A stretch of 32,771 nt of DNA from Eubacteriales bacterium (GTDB lineage Bacteria > Bacillota > Clostridia > Christensenellales > Aristaeellaceae), in the NCBI GenBank assembly GCA_028693055.1, contig JAQUWD010000047.1:1-32771 (forward strand), in the 5' to 3' direction. The notes below the pieces were generated by a model, which saw nothing but the letters and a program-made list of their open reading frames with translations, had not been told where the DNA came from and made no database searches. A program made the translations under genes and the position numbers. Positions 32,055-32,771 of this stretch are shown here, piece after piece; the first letter of the stretch is position 1; every line of letters starts with the position of its first letter.

Positions 32055-32771
32055 CTAACGCAGTCCGGCGTCCTCCATCAATTCCACCATCTTCTCATAA
32101 TCGTCGATGGTTTCGTTTTCAATGCTTGCCTTGACTGCCGCAATGATTTCATCAGCCGTTTTGTTTTCATTCAAGCCGGTACGAACAGCAGTCTGCATTG
32201 CGCCCTCTGCGGTCGCATCCATCAGGCTACCGAAGGTCGGCTGTGTATTCTTGGCGATCTCAACCCACAAAGCGCGCGTTTTCTGGCCGCCAAAGAATTC
32301 ATCAGGCTCGTTATAAACAGCGGAGTCCCAAGCGGGAATATAGCCGGGGAAGTAGTCCACAGCCTCAAACATTGCATTCTGGCTATCGCTGTTAGCTAAA
32401 GCGTATTGCACAAACTCCCAAGCCAGTTCCTTGTTCTTGGATTGGGACGGAATGGCCAAGTAGCTGCCGCCCCAGTTGGCGGTGCTGATGCCAGCCGGCA
32501 AATGAGCAACGCCCCATTTTCCTGCGGTATCGGGAGCAATCCAGCTCTTGATAAAGCCGCCATACCAGCAGCCTGCTGCAACCATGGCAATTGCGCCAGA
32601 ACCGAAAGCGGCGTTTGCTTCGTTAGACCACATATCGTCAATCTGTGCATCTAAGCCAGCTTGACGCATAGCAATAGCAGCGTCCAATGCCTCGCGGGTG
32701 CCTTCCTTTTCTACGTTAAGCTCCAGATTCTCATTGTAGAAATCGCGATTCATCCAGCACCACTCATAAAG
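32055..32771 (-). CDS. sugar ABC transporter substrate-binding protein (partial, cut by window edge)
   Basis: C-terminal 238 residues of a type 1 extracellular sugar-binding protein; the reading frame stays open to the last base of the window, so the N-terminus and signal peptide lie outside. Typical blocks are FGSGAIAMVAAGCWYGGF, WGVAHLPAG, NWGGSYLAIPSQSKNKELAWEFVQYAL and the C-terminal ADEIIAAVKASIENETIDDYEKM. It is the first visible gene of the operon that continues with two permeases and GH42 beta-galactosidase. The promoter is beyond the window. Confidence 0.9.
   Translation of the reverse strand, partial: LYEWCWMNRDFYNENLELNVEKEGTREALDAAIAMRQAGLDAQIDDMWSNEANAAFGSGAIAMVAAGCWYGGFIKSWIAPDTAGKWGVAHLPAGISTANWGGSYLAIPSQSKNKELAWEFVQYALANSDSQNAMFEAVDYFPGYIPAWDSAVYNEPDEFFGGQKTRALWVEIAKNTQPTFGSLMDATAEGAMQTAVRTGLNENKTADEIIAAVKASIENETIDDYEKMVELMEDAGLR

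Overview
This window is bacterial and gene-dense. It is most likely from an anaerobic Clostridia-type Bacillota, possibly a gut organism. The reasons are strong AGGAGG-type ribosome binding sites, frequent GTG and TTG starts, canonical sigma-A promoters with 17-base spacers, a YesM/YesN-type two-component pair, a DUF368 (PopT) gene, a two-subunit class I fumarase and a GH42 beta-galactosidase/ABC sugar uptake operon. The genus cannot be named from this sequence. No tRNA, rRNA, CRISPR array, integrase or intact insertion sequence was seen.

Layout. (1) 229-3536: a sensor histidine kinase and AraC-type response regulator, overlapping, from a clear promoter. (2) 3606-5186, minus: a polysaccharide flippase-like membrane protein, divergent from region 3. 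(3) 5290-9776: a five-gene run of citrate synthase, DUF368/PopT, metallophosphoesterase and fumarase alpha and beta. (4) 9800-12159: a polar amino-acid ABC importer (binding protein, permease, ATPase) with a strong promoter, an internal attenuator hairpin and a final terminator. (5) 12255-14313: rmlA and rmlB for dTDP-4-keto-6-deoxyglucose, without rmlC or rmlD. (6) 20118-14340, minus: a tight seven-gene run of MarR regulator, DUF1848 protein, nitroreductase, SPL-type radical SAM protein, MutM, an endonuclease III-like glycosylase and a MATE exporter broken by a homopolymer frameshift. (7) 20250-23763: a divergent TetM-like GTPase followed by an orphan membrane-anchored sugar-binding protein. 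(8) 23996-25337: an ECF sigma factor behind an ECF-type promoter, a 59-residue single-TM protein and signal peptidase I. (9) 25483-27920: a Mef-like MFS exporter behind a structured leader with an occluded ribosome binding site, a small secreted protein and a decayed copy of the exporter's 3' end. (10) 32771-28007, minus: a sugar-binding protein (cut by the window edge), two permeases and GH42 beta-galactosidase.

The candidates for undescribed biology are the leader upstream of the MFS exporter, the MarR-headed repair/radical-SAM/export operon divergent from a ribosomal-protection-like GTPase, and the compact ECF sigma/small membrane protein/signal peptidase operon. All functional statements are homology recognition by eye; nothing was searched or computed.
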